Source: an uncultured Eubacteriales bacterium (GTDB lineage: Bacteria > Bacillota > Clostridia > UBA1381 > UMGS1253). From it: a DNA stretch of 21,054 nt. The stretch spans positions 1-21,054 of the forward strand of contig URQR01000013.1 of the NCBI GenBank assembly GCA_900550065.1, given 5' to 3'. Positions 1 to 9,100 of this stretch are shown here, in pieces. The position numbers were made by a program, and so were the translations under genes. The notes under the pieces were generated by a model that was not told where the DNA came from, did not search any database, and was given only the letters and a program-made list of their open reading frames with translations. The first letter of the stretch is position 1. Every line of letters begins with the position of its first letter.

Positions 1-60
1 AATTCGTACATTTGGTTTTAGTCTTTATCAAATAATTAGTCTTGTTTATGCCTGCGGCGC

Positions 61-116
61 GGTACTTTTGTGACCAAAAGTACCCAAAAGTCCGGGGGGA
101 TTCCGATTTCCCCCCG
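61..116. repeat. Two adjacent intergenic hairpins
   Basis: The first hairpin has a perfect 10-bp stem, GGTACTTTTG (61-70) and CAAAAGTACC (75-84), with loop TGAC. The second pairs the G-run at 93-99 plus A100 with T109 and the C-run at 110-116, leaving an 8-base loop. Between them the CAAAAGT motif recurs. No reading frame here looks coding. The arrangement resembles dispersed intergenic repeats that I recall from clostridial genomes, but copy number cannot be seen from one window. The pairing is direct observation; the repeat-family idea is inference. Confidence 0.6.
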
Positions 117-131
117 TACCCCCTTTAAAAC

Positions 132-210
132 GGCCGCTGCGCGGAGCTATAACCCTCGCCGTGGGGTTGGAAAGGCCGCTGCATGGAGCTAAAACCCACG
201 CCGTGGGTTT
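132..210. repeat. Tandem 37-base direct repeat, period 42
   Basis: Copy 1 (132-168) and copy 2 (174-210) match at 32 of 37 positions by eye. Both begin GGCCGCTGC and contain GGAGCT, then ACCC, then CGCCGTGGG. Each copy carries its own small inverted repeat (ACCC with GGGT). In copy 2 the changes improve this to a 9-bp stem. The differences fall partly in pairing positions, as expected if the hairpin matters. Together with the hairpins at 61-116 this makes the first 215 bases a dense block of secondary structure with no gene. Confidence 0.65.
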
Positions 211-212
211 TT
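191..212 (+). terminator. Terminator-like hairpin
   Basis: AAAACCCAC (191-199) pairs with GTGGGTTTT (203-211) around a GCC loop and is followed by T-rich sequence. It would end transcription entering from the left, where the gene lies outside the window. It sits about 35 bases before the hydrogenase promoter and so insulates that gene. It is also the 3' part of repeat copy 2, so it may be only a repeat element. Confidence 0.45.
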
Positions 213-246
213 ATTATAAGGCGCTCTCCACGCCCAATCAAACAGA

Positions 247-275
247 TTGACAAAGGGGAAAATTCCTGCTATACT
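247..275 (+). promoter_or_regulatory. Sigma-A promoter of the hydrogenase gene
   Basis: TTGACA (247-252) and TATACT (270-275) are separated by 17 bases, with an extended -10 TGC directly before TATACT. The predicted start of transcription is near 282, giving a leader of about 100 bases. A second, weaker pair lies inside that leader: TTGCAA (301-306), 17 bases, TACAAT (324-329). Tandem promoters are therefore possible. Confidence 0.65.
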
Positions 276-385
276 ATTATTGTTAAAAAGTTATCAAACG
301 TTGCAAAAGCGCAGAAAATGTCATACAATAGACACAGAAGTGCGTATTGTATTATGATAGCAGTATACAGCAGGGAGGGGTATAG

Positions 386-1822
386 ATGAAATCGAGGATG
401 TTTGACACAAGCGTACAGGAGCTGAAATATAAGGTATTAAAAGAGGTAGCAACGCTGGCGTATGAGGACCGTCTGCAGGAGGGGATACTCGATATCCCGG
501 AAAAGATTGTGCCCGGGCCGCACGCGCTGATGCGGTGCTGTATTTATAAAGAGCGCGCAATTGTCAATGAGCGCGTAAAGCTGGCGATGGGCGGCGACAA
601 GGACAACCCGAACGTGATTGAGGTTTTGCCGATTGCGTGCGACGAGTGCCCGATTACGCAGATTCGCGTGACGGATTCGTGCCGCGGCTGTATTGCGCAC
701 CGATGCGTGAACAGCTGTCCGAAGGACGCGGTACAGATTATCAATCACAAGGCGGTCATCGACCATGAAAAGTGTATTCTATGCGGGAAGTGTATGCGCG
801 AGTGTCCGTATAACGCGATTGAGAAGTCGCTGCGCCCGTGTGAAAACGCATGTAAGGTCAACGCGATAAAAATGGGGCCGGACAAAAAGGCGAATATCGA
901 CAATGAGAAATGTATCGGGTGCGGCGCGTGTGTGTACCAGTGCCCGTTCGGTGCGGTGATGGATAAGTCGTATATCTTGGACGCAATCAACATCCTGCGC
1001 GGCTCGGAAAATAATAAAAGATACAAAGTGTATGCGGTGGTTGCGCCGTCGATATCGGGGCAGTTTGACGACAGTATCGGGAAAGTCGTTGCCGCACTTA
1101 AGAAGCTGGGCTTCTTCTCGGTGGTAGAGGCGGCGCTCGGCGCGGATATGGTGGCGTATAAAGAGGCGCAGGAGCTGATGGAAAAGGGGTTTTTGACGAG
1201 CTCGTGTTGCCCGGCGTTCGTGCGCTATATTGAGACGCAGTTCCCGGATATGGTAAAGCATATTTCGCATAACCTGTCGCCGATGGCGGAAATTGCAAAA
1301 TATATCAAGCAGACCGACCCGGACAGCAAAATTATTTTTATCGGGCCGTGTACGGCGAAGAAAGAGGAAATCCGCAAGGATACAGTCAAGGACTATGTCG
1401 ACAATGTTATCACCTTTGAAGAGCTTTTGGCGCTGTTTGACAGCCGTGAGATTGAGGTGGGTGAGCAGGAGGAGGACGTGCTCGATAACGCGTCGTACTA
1501 CGGCAGGATTTTCGCCCGCAGCGGCGGCGTGTCCGACGCGGTGAAGCAGGCGCTTAAGGAGCTTGGCGTACCGGAGGAGCAGTTTAAGGCGAACCCCGCT
1601 CCGTGCAGCGGAATTGAGAACTGCAAGGTCGCGCTCCTAAAGGCGTCAAAGGGTATCTTAGAGCAGAACTTTATTGAAGGGATGGCGTGCAACGACGGCT
1701 GTATCGGCGGCGCGGCGTGTCTGACGCATGGACCGAAGGACCGCGCGGCGGTCGACAAATACGGCAGGGAAGCGCTCGAAAAGACAATTACGGACGCAAT
1801 TTCCGTCTATGATTTATCTTAA
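386..1822 (+). CDS. [FeFe] hydrogenase, ferredoxin-fused, H-cluster variant
   Basis: The protein has 478 residues and no signal peptide, so it is cytoplasmic. It should reversibly oxidise H2 or reduce protons with ferredoxin-type electron transfer. Residues 99-111 (CxxC, then C107 and C111), 130-140 and 176-186 are cysteine clusters for [4Fe-4S] centres. The H-cluster domain follows. L1 is TSSCCPAF (C274 probable proton relay, C275 ligand); L2 is GPCTAKKEE (C322); L3 is MACNDGC (C435, C439). All four ligands of the cubane are present. L2 has Gly where the well-studied enzymes have Met (MPC), and L3 has ND where they have PGG-type residues. This fits the little-studied group B enzymes. The start is set by GGGAGGGG at 373-380. 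It appears monocistronic, and no HydE, HydF or HydG maturase gene is in the window. The family is secure; direction of catalysis and subgroup are inference. Confidence 0.9.
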   Translation: MKSRMFDTSVQELKYKVLKEVATLAYEDRLQEGILDIPEKIVPGPHALMRCCIYKERAIVNERVKLAMGGDKDNPNVIEVLPIACDECPITQIRVTDSCRGCIAHRCVNSCPKDAVQIINHKAVIDHEKCILCGKCMRECPYNAIEKSLRPCENACKVNAIKMGPDKKANIDNEKCIGCGACVYQCPFGAVMDKSYILDAINILRGSENNKRYKVYAVVAPSISGQFDDSIGKVVAALKKLGFFSVVEAALGADMVAYKEAQELMEKGFLTSSCCPAFVRYIETQFPDMVKHISHNLSPMAEIAKYIKQTDPDSKIIFIGPCTAKKEEIRKDTVKDYVDNVITFEELLALFDSREIEVGEQEEDVLDNASYYGRIFARSGGVSDAVKQALKELGVPEEQFKANPAPCSGIENCKVALLKASKGILEQNFIEGMACNDGCIGGAACLTHGPKDRAAVDKYGREALEKTITDAISVYDLS

Positions 1823-1830
1823 TAATTATA

Positions 1831-1858
1831 AAAAAGCACCGGATGCGGTGCTTTTTTT
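1831..1858. terminator. Bidirectional terminator
   Basis: AAAAAGCACCG (1831-1841) pairs perfectly with CGGTGCTTTTT (1846-1856) around the loop GATG. The stem has T-runs on either strand's 3' side. It lies 9 bases after the hydrogenase stop and overlaps the stop codon of the convergent AraC gene, so it can serve both. Confidence 0.85.
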
Positions 1859-2729
1859 ATTCTCTTTTATTTATCTTTTTTGACTGCTCGCGGTATGCGC
1901 TCGGCGATAAACCAGTATATTTTCTAAATGCTTTTGAAAAACAACTGCTGTTTGCAAAATAGAGCTTTGCAGTAATATCCTTAATGGAAAGATTCGTATC
2001 GGTCAAAAGCCTTTGCGCGGCCTCGATGCGTTTTTGACATAAATAATGATATGGCGTAACACCATATTTTTCTTTAAACACGCGTATGAGATATTTTTCA
2101 GTCGTACAAAACTGCTGCGCAAACATTTTGATTGTAAAGGCGAAATGATATTCGCTATCAATAAAGCTTTTTAACTGTTCAGGAAGAGAAGATCCGGCGT
2201 GGAAAGAGAAATCAACGCTGTTTTCCTTTTCGCTCATTTTCATGATAATTTTATGCACATTAAGCGCGAGCTGCTGCGTCGTATAGGACGCGTCGGAGGA
2301 ATTGAGCAGAAGCGTATGGATGATATCAATTTCGGGCGCGGTATCGCAATGTGCGACAAGGACGTCCTCTGTTAGGTGATACGCTTCAAACAGTTTATCC
2401 AAAAGCTCTCCTTTTACGGAAAACCATCTTTTTTCTAACTTTTCCTCTCCCAAAGAATAGTACTTTACATCAATTCCCGGCCTTAGAATATAAGAGTCCC
2501 CGGCCCTTACAAAATATTTTTGTCCGCCGCTTTCGATACACATTTTACCCGCAGCGACATACTCAAAGGAGTAACACAGCAGACGGGTATCCTCGTATAG
2601 ATAGTGACGGGTAGGAGCTGTGACGCCTGCAAATTCGACAAATAAAAGCCGGTTTGTGTTCATACGGTTTCTATAAATATTTGTTCCTGCGTTCCTTTTC
2701 ATCATTGCAATCTTTTCCTTAAAATCCAT
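1857..2729 (-). CDS. AraC-family transcriptional regulator (divergent to secreted hydrolase)
   Basis: The protein has 290 residues. The N-terminal part (about 40-100) is a cupin-like effector-binding region, with a typical GDSYILRPG turn. The C-terminal 100 residues (about 181-283) hold the two helix-turn-helix motifs of the AraC/XylS family, including SIKDITAKLYFANSSCFSKA and the closing GLSPSAYRE signature. I chose the ATG at 2729. It is preceded by AAAGGA at a good distance, and the promoter at 2765-2793 would start transcription near 2758, inside the longer reading that begins at a TTG (2774). It is transcribed away from the large secreted protein and most likely regulates it, perhaps in response to a sugar. 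The effector is unknown. Confidence 0.88.
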   Translation of the reverse strand: MDFKEKIAMMKRNAGTNIYRNRMNTNRLLFVEFAGVTAPTRHYLYEDTRLLCYSFEYVAAGKMCIESGGQKYFVRAGDSYILRPGIDVKYYSLGEEKLEKRWFSVKGELLDKLFEAYHLTEDVLVAHCDTAPEIDIIHTLLLNSSDASYTTQQLALNVHKIIMKMSEKENSVDFSFHAGSSLPEQLKSFIDSEYHFAFTIKMFAQQFCTTEKYLIRVFKEKYGVTPYHYLCQKRIEAAQRLLTDTNLSIKDITAKLYFANSSCFSKAFRKYTGLSPSAYREQSKKINKRE

Positions 2730-2764
2730 TGAAAAAATGTCCTTTCCGCAGCATCTTTGATGCC

Positions 2765-2793
2765 ATAATAGCAATGGACAATAAAAAAGTCAA
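2765..2793 (-). promoter_or_regulatory. Promoter of the first AraC gene
   Basis: Read on the minus strand: TTGACT (2793-2788), 17 bases, TATTAT (2770-2765), with TGC immediately upstream of the -10 (extended -10). It predicts a leader of roughly 30 bases containing the AAAGGA ribosome site. Confidence 0.65.
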
Positions 2794-2826
2794 GTATGGG
2801 TTTTATCATACTCAAAAATATTAAAA

Positions 2827-2868
2827 TTTTACTTTTTTCTTTAAATATTCTACTTTTTTTATTATAAG
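2827..2868. promoter_or_regulatory. Tandem 21-base repeat, candidate AraC operator
   Basis: The motif TACTTTTTT occurs at 2830-2838 and 2851-2859, exactly 21 bases apart. The surrounding 21-base units (2827-2847 and 2848-2868) agree at about 15 of 21 positions. AraC-family activators commonly bind two same-facing half-sites about two helical turns apart. The site lies in the divergent spacer, upstream of the AraC promoter and well upstream of the secreted hydrolase. The sequence is T-rich, so chance similarity is possible. Confidence 0.4.
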
Positions 2869-3031
2869 AGGATGACATCTAATTTTGGATGTGATAAATT
2901 TAGGTAAAAGAGGGGTGTGCCGTGCTAAAATAGAGGAAAGTACATGAACACAAGAAGTGAACTTTTGACAACAAAATTGGAATTATTGACATTTAAAACA
3001 ATATATTTTTCTACTATAATAAAATATAGCA

Positions 3032-3053
3032 ATACTATATAAAAGTATAGTAT
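3032..3053. promoter_or_regulatory. Perfect 8-bp inverted repeat upstream of the secreted hydrolase
   Basis: ATACTATA (3032-3039) and TATAGTAT (3046-3053) flank the 6-base spacer TAAAAG. It lies just after the TATAAT at 3015-3020, so it would be in the early transcript or act as a DNA operator. The stem is entirely A/T except for one C-G pair, so a protein-binding site is more likely than a stable RNA hairpin. Confidence 0.4.
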
Positions 3054-3108
3054 GGACAAATTAATTTTTGTCAAAAGCAAATAAATAAATGAGGGGGAAA
3101 CTTGTATT

Positions 3109-6100
3109 ATGAGACGGATTTTGTGTATTTTTCTGTGTGTGGCGCTTTTGCTGACATGCGTCTCGCTGCCGGCCTTTGCGGCTGGGTATGACGGTTTTCG
3201 TATCGAAAGCCTTGAGCAATACTGCGTTCACAGCGAGGAACTCGCCAAAGACGGGTACATTGGCATACCGGTCGGTATTAAGACGTATGCGAAGGGAAAT
3301 TCTACCGCACAATCACAGGTAATTTTGTATGTTGTCAATACGAATACCGAGCGGATTGGTACGGACAGCGACGAGACGATTATAACAAGCATGCTGGAGC
3401 GCGGCTACGTTGTTGTTGTGCTGGACTACCAGAATCATGCAAGCAGCGTGAGCCCGGATTTGGACTGGAGCATACAGGCGATTCGGAACAAGGTTGGCGG
3501 TGGCCAGTTTTTGGGCGGTGCACAGTGCAATACGAAAGTAAATTATGTTGTGCCCGCGGGGTACAACGTGACGCTCGATGAATATTACTGGGCAATTGAC
3601 AAACATGGCTCAGTTGGTACGCTCGATAAGATTGTTGAGATATGGAACAATGACTTTAAGTCAGTAAAAAAGGACAGCGTAATCAACTATCCCGACGGAA
3701 CCTCAAAAAAAGTCAGCGAGGTTACTGCACAGGACATCTACGACTGTGTAAAGAAGGACGGCAGTCCGATTGACATGGATTTACGCATGGATATTATCTA
3801 TCCGACCAATCCGGCCCAAAAGGTACCCGTATATTCTGTGGCTTCAAGCTCGGAGCTGCGCGTAGATACGTGGACGAGCTCTATGCGCCCCCACCTTACG
3901 GGATTCCTTTTTGCGGGATATGCGGGCGTCGTTTTTGACTATGCATATACGCCTATGGCGCGTACCGACCACTATGGATACTTCGACGGCGACGGTTCGG
4001 GCTCTGTCGGTGGAATTACAGGCGACAACTATACCTACTCGGTCAGTGTGTTCAACGGTATCAAGTCGGATACGGCGGCGATTCGGAAGATTCGCTGGCT
4101 TTCAGACTATGAAGGGGACAAATATAAGTTTGACGTAGATAAAATAGGCGTTTACGGCAACTCTAAGGGCGGACTGTGTACAAGGCTGGGTAATCAGCAC
4201 CCCGAGCTGCTTCGTGAACAGCGTTACTTCGACGGGCACTACGGTGAAACGCGGTACGAAATAGGGGATACTGCGGACGACGGACGGGGTATCATTGACG
4301 GCGGTGAGGCGCAGCCATGGCTGACCTACAGCGACGGCACGCCTATCCCGAGCAATGTCCAGTTTGTGTATGCAAACTGTGGCGGCGGTTATGACGATAT
4401 TACTTATGGACATGCGCCGACCTTTGCTTCGGGCAGTATGATGGACGGTTCGTATCAGGGCTTTTATCCGGGTGTTGTAAACGCGTGCCGTACATATGAC
4501 ATCCCTTGTGTCTATTTGTCCATGCCCGAACTGGGCCATGCGCTCGTTTATGGTACGGACAAAGACTATGGCCTCGACGGTTACAAGGCGCTGTTCGATA
4601 TGGCGCACTATTATCTGAAGGGCGACGGCCCGATTTTGCAGTATATCGATATTGAAGGCGGAACGCAAAACGTTGACGCAAAAGCGGGTATGAAGTTTAA
4701 GTTTGCCGGCTCGGTACCGAAAGAGGAGATACAGAAGATTACGGTTACCAACAGCGTGACCGGTGATCGCGCCGCGGGAACGTGGACCGCATCCTACGGA
4801 AATACGGAGTGGGTTTTTCAGCCGCACAATTTAAAGGGTGGGTACGAGTATGTGATTGACGTACCCACGACGATAAAAGGCGACAACGGCGCGGCGTTAC
4901 AGCAGAGCAGGACGATGCGCTTTACTGTAAAGCATGAGCAGATGCTCGGCGCGTCGAAGCTTACCTCGGACGCTGACATGACGCTTTTGAAGACAGCTTC
5001 CGTTGACAACGGCGTATACTATTTGTTTGAAGGGACGGATTTTTCGGCTTCTACTACGATTGGTATGCGTTTCTCAGTTGAAAATGACGCGGCAAATACC
5101 GTTTTGGTATACGGCGTGGACGCAATCGACGAGGAAAATCTGGCAAATTCCACAGCGGGGGCGCTTCTCGCCGAAGTACCGATTACCGGCGCGGGTGACT
5201 ACGAGATAGATGTTACCGACTATGTAAAGGGCTTGGCTTCTCATAAGGCTGCGTTTATTCTTAAGGCAAAGAAAAATCAGGAAACGAAGGTCCTTTCCCA
5301 TTACGATTTTGAAAACGAGCCTTTGGGCGCGACCTCGGTTGGTGGAATGAATCTAAATTCGAGGACGGCGTCCGCCGTTAGCGACGAGATGAACGCTACG
5401 TCGGGCGGTGCGCGCAGCCTGAAAATTTCGCACATGCTACATAACAATTATAAAAATGGGCAGTACCACGTTTGGATTGAAGGAAATTATCAAATTGCGC
5501 TTTTATCGAATTTGATTCAGACACAGGCGCTTGACGCTTCCGATATGGGCCGGAAGTTTCACATCAGTTTCAATCTTTACGATGAAACATCAAGAAGGGT
5601 AACGTATCGATTATCGCCTTGGAGCTCTTCTAACTTTGACAACATCGACTGGGAAGCAAATATGTATTATGAGCAATCGAAGGCAAATGAGTGGAATAAC
5701 TTCTCGTTTGAATATCGGATAGACGACGAGAAGGATATCCGGATTAATAAAAAGACGTTTTCTATCGTATTGGAGTCCACTATGCCCAATGGAAAAACAG
5801 GCGCGGCATATTTGGACGATATCAAAGTGACTGAGGATATTACCGATGTTAAAATTGCCGGTGCGGCGAGCGAAAGTGCGTTTGCGCCCTCGCTTGTGCT
5901 TCATCCTGCGGAAAAACTGACTTTAAATTCGGCCGGTGCGGCTTATGTTGAGAGCGGCGATAACGCTGACAAGACGATGGGCGGCGGCGTATATATTAGC
6001 GGCCGTGCACGCCAGACGGAAAAGGCGGCGGCAAAGTCGTACATTAAATTGGATTTGTCCGCCTATGACGACGGACAGGCATATTTTGGCTTTAAGACGA

Positions 6101-9100
6101 CCGAGGCGAGCAAGGGGACAATTGCAGTATACGGTATCAAGGATAAAGAGTTAGCGGCGAACTGGTCCGCACAAACAATCAATTACTTAAATGCGCCCGC
6201 AAATGACCGCTACAGCACGGGCGTAACGCTCGATGAGGTATTCGAGGGCGCACCGCTCGCGGAATATAGTGTAAGCGGCGCGGAGGAATACACAGTCGAT
6301 ATTGCGAGCTATGTACGGTATATGAAGGCGATTGGCGCGTCATACGCTACTTTGGTATTTGTCAATGATTCGAGCACCGAGATGGTTATCGATCAGGAAA
6401 ATTTCGACGAAAAATTGTCCAGAAGCGTTGTTCCGGGCGGCGGTATTGCAAAGTACGGCAGGACGACGGCGGAAGATCATACCGGTTCGGGCGGGGGCAG
6501 CTACTATATGACGCCGACTGAGTTTGCATATGAAAGAATTAGAATTGACTTTTTGGATTATAAAACCCTTACCGAGAAAGACATTGGAAGAAAGTTCCGC
6601 CTGACCTATTGGGCGAAGGCGACCGCGCCAATGAGTTACTTTAACGCAACGATGGCGTCGAGTAGTACGGACAATTCGCATAACAAGATAACGCACCAGA
6701 TAGACACAGCGAACGAATGGAAGCAGATTGTGTATGAGTTTACGCTTACAGATAAGGAGATTGTGGATCCGTCCAATACGGCTACGGGTATATTCGGCTT
6801 GATTGACTTTGAGGCGGTTACGCCGGGTGAGACACTTTATATCGACGACGTGGTTTTAGAGGAGATTGGGCTCGGAAGCGTGCAGATTATCCCAGTTGAT
6901 AATGTTAAAACGGACAAAATTGTAGCGAACATTAATTTTGACAATTGGGAGGAGAAGGTTACAAATGCGACCGGCTACAGAGAGGTAAATGGAAAGACGG
7001 GGATTGTTGCAGGCAGCGGGTTTGAAGCGGATACGAAATATTCAGTCACTGCTGCTGAAGATGCAACGAGCGGCGCCGGAAAGAGCTTCTTGTTTGTGCC
7101 GAACCAGAGCTATAACCGCTTAAAGTTTTACAATATCTTTGACCATAATCTGACCGAAACGGATGTGGGTAGAAAGCTAAAAGTATCGTTTAAGGTAAAG
7201 ACGGATGCGGAAGGGACGTTCCGGTACGGGCTTATGTCCACTCTCCCACGTATGACGACGGGAAAATATACGCTTTCTGAGGGGTATACACCCGATAGCG
7301 CAGATTATTCGACTGGCATGTATCCGACGGCGAATACCGCCACAGTTACGGCCGAAGATGTGGGTAGATGGAAGACATATTCCTTTGACGTCGCAATCAA
7401 GCAGGAAATGCTGCCAAAGAATGTGCTCAATGGCTGGGATAGTAAATATTATGATGTAGCGATAGGGCTTCTTGGAATTATCCCCGGGGATACATTAAAG
7501 GGGAAGAACATCTACATTGACGATATTTTGGTGACAGAGCCGGACGTAAGCAGCGAGACAAAAGTGCCGTATACCTACATTCAGGACTTTGAAAAGGTTA
7601 CGGACGCTTACGCTGTAGCCAGCGGTAATGGTATGGAATTTAGGTGGATTGACACAGATGGAACGCTGTGGAATGAAGCGATAGATGGTCTATCAAGAAA
7701 ACAGATTGATAAATGGGAAATCAGCAACATGGACAACTATACGGTAAATGGCGCTAAGAGCTTTAAAGGTACCTCGCACGCAAGCTGGAATCGGTTTAAG
7801 CTCATGAATATCATGGACACGCTCACCGAGGACATGATAGGGATAGACTATAAGATTACTTTCTACCTGAAAGCCAACAGAACCGGATATTTCAATATTG
7901 GTCTTATAGGAGATAATTCAAATAAGACCTATGGCGCTACCCCGTATATGAGTACGAAAATAGACGTTGATACGGCAAATGAGTGGAAGAAGTATACATA
8001 TACGTTTACTGTAGACCAGGAAATCGTGGACAATAATATAAACTTCCTGCTCATTGGGCCACAGTTTGGGCAGAAGATGACTGATACTACCGACGAGACA
8101 AGCGGTAAAAAATATTCGGTACCGACCAATACGGTAGAGTTTTACATTGACGATTTGTACGCGACAGAACTTGTCCCCGGCGCGGGCACGGGCCTTGCCG
8201 CAGTGGAGCAGGTAAGCGTTATGGGTGACGGAAGTGTTTACACCGATACGCTTTACGTAAACGGCTCCAAGGCGGAAAAGAACCCGAAGTATATCAGAAA
8301 AGCGTATCTGCGCTTTGACGGCGGCGCATACCAGCATACGCAGAAAGCAACGCTCTGTCTCAATGTGGAAGAGGCAAACGGACAGACAATTAAGCTTTGG
8401 GGCGTAAAAGACGCAAATTATCCAGCCGAACTGAACTACAATACCGCGCCTGCTTCGGATGCTGACGAGAGTATGCTGTCGGCGGAGGTATACGGCGGTG
8501 TGCCGATTGCACAGATTAAGGCGGAGCATGCGGGGCAGTATGAGATAGATGTAACCGGCTTTATTGCAGATAACGCGCCGAATGATTATATCTTTGCGCT
8601 GACGAGCGAGGACATCGGCGGAACAGAGTATATTGGTCTCGATTTTGAAACATATTCGTTTATGGCGGGAGCGGACTACGCGCCCTTTGGCGGATTCGGT
8701 GGCAGCGTACGGAGGACGGAAGGTGCGGCTGTCGTAGAAGGCATTGCAAACGCAGGCGAAGGCATCCAGATTTACAATGTGTTCGGCAGTGGCAATGCGG
8801 TGTGCAGTGCAGGCGAGACCTATACGGTCAGCGTAGACGTAACGCCGCTCGGCGAGAGCGCATACCCTGTTACGATGGGGCTGTGCAGCGCGGAGGGTGT
8901 ACCGGCACTGGGCGCAAGTGTGACGGAAACGATTGCCGCGGGCGAGACGAAAAGGATGGAGTTTGTGTTTACAGCAAACGCGTCGGAGAAGCTGAATACG
9001 CTGGCGCTGTACGGCGGCGCTGCGGGCGGTTTTAAGCTGGATAACGTTGTTGTGAAGAGTGCGAATATGGCGTCGCTGCAGGATTCTGCATCGCTTTTAA

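Larger units (their letters stand above)
2730..3108. other. 379-base AT-rich divergent spacer
   Basis: This spacer holds the AraC promoter (2765-2793), the 21-base tandem repeat (2827-2868) and candidate starts for the rightward gene. The best rightward -10 elements are TAAAAT at 2926-2931 with an upstream TGC but poor -35, and a perfect TATAAT at 3015-3020 with a poor -35 (TTTAAA, 2992-2997). Two TTGACA hexamers (2965-2970, 2986-2991) have no well-spaced -10. Good -10 with weak -35 is what an activator-dependent promoter looks like. A possible 32-codon reading frame (2944-3042) with AGAGGAAAG before its ATG is also present; I do not call it a gene. Confidence 0.5.

Noticed and set aside
132..210. 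Tandem repeat considered as a CRISPR array
   Set aside because: Only two units with a 5-base gap, so there are no spacers, and no cas genes are present.
183..389. 68-codon open frame before the hydrogenase
   Set aside because: It runs through the repeat, terminator hairpin and promoter, has no ribosome site, and overlaps the hydrogenase start.
2730..2774. Longer AraC start at a TTG
   Set aside because: It lies at or upstream of the predicted transcription start and lacks a ribosome site; the ATG at 2729 has AAAGGA.
4102..4827. 241-codon minus-strand open frame inside the secreted hydrolase gene
   Set aside because: No domain signal or ribosome site, and it lies opposite the hydrolase catalytic region.
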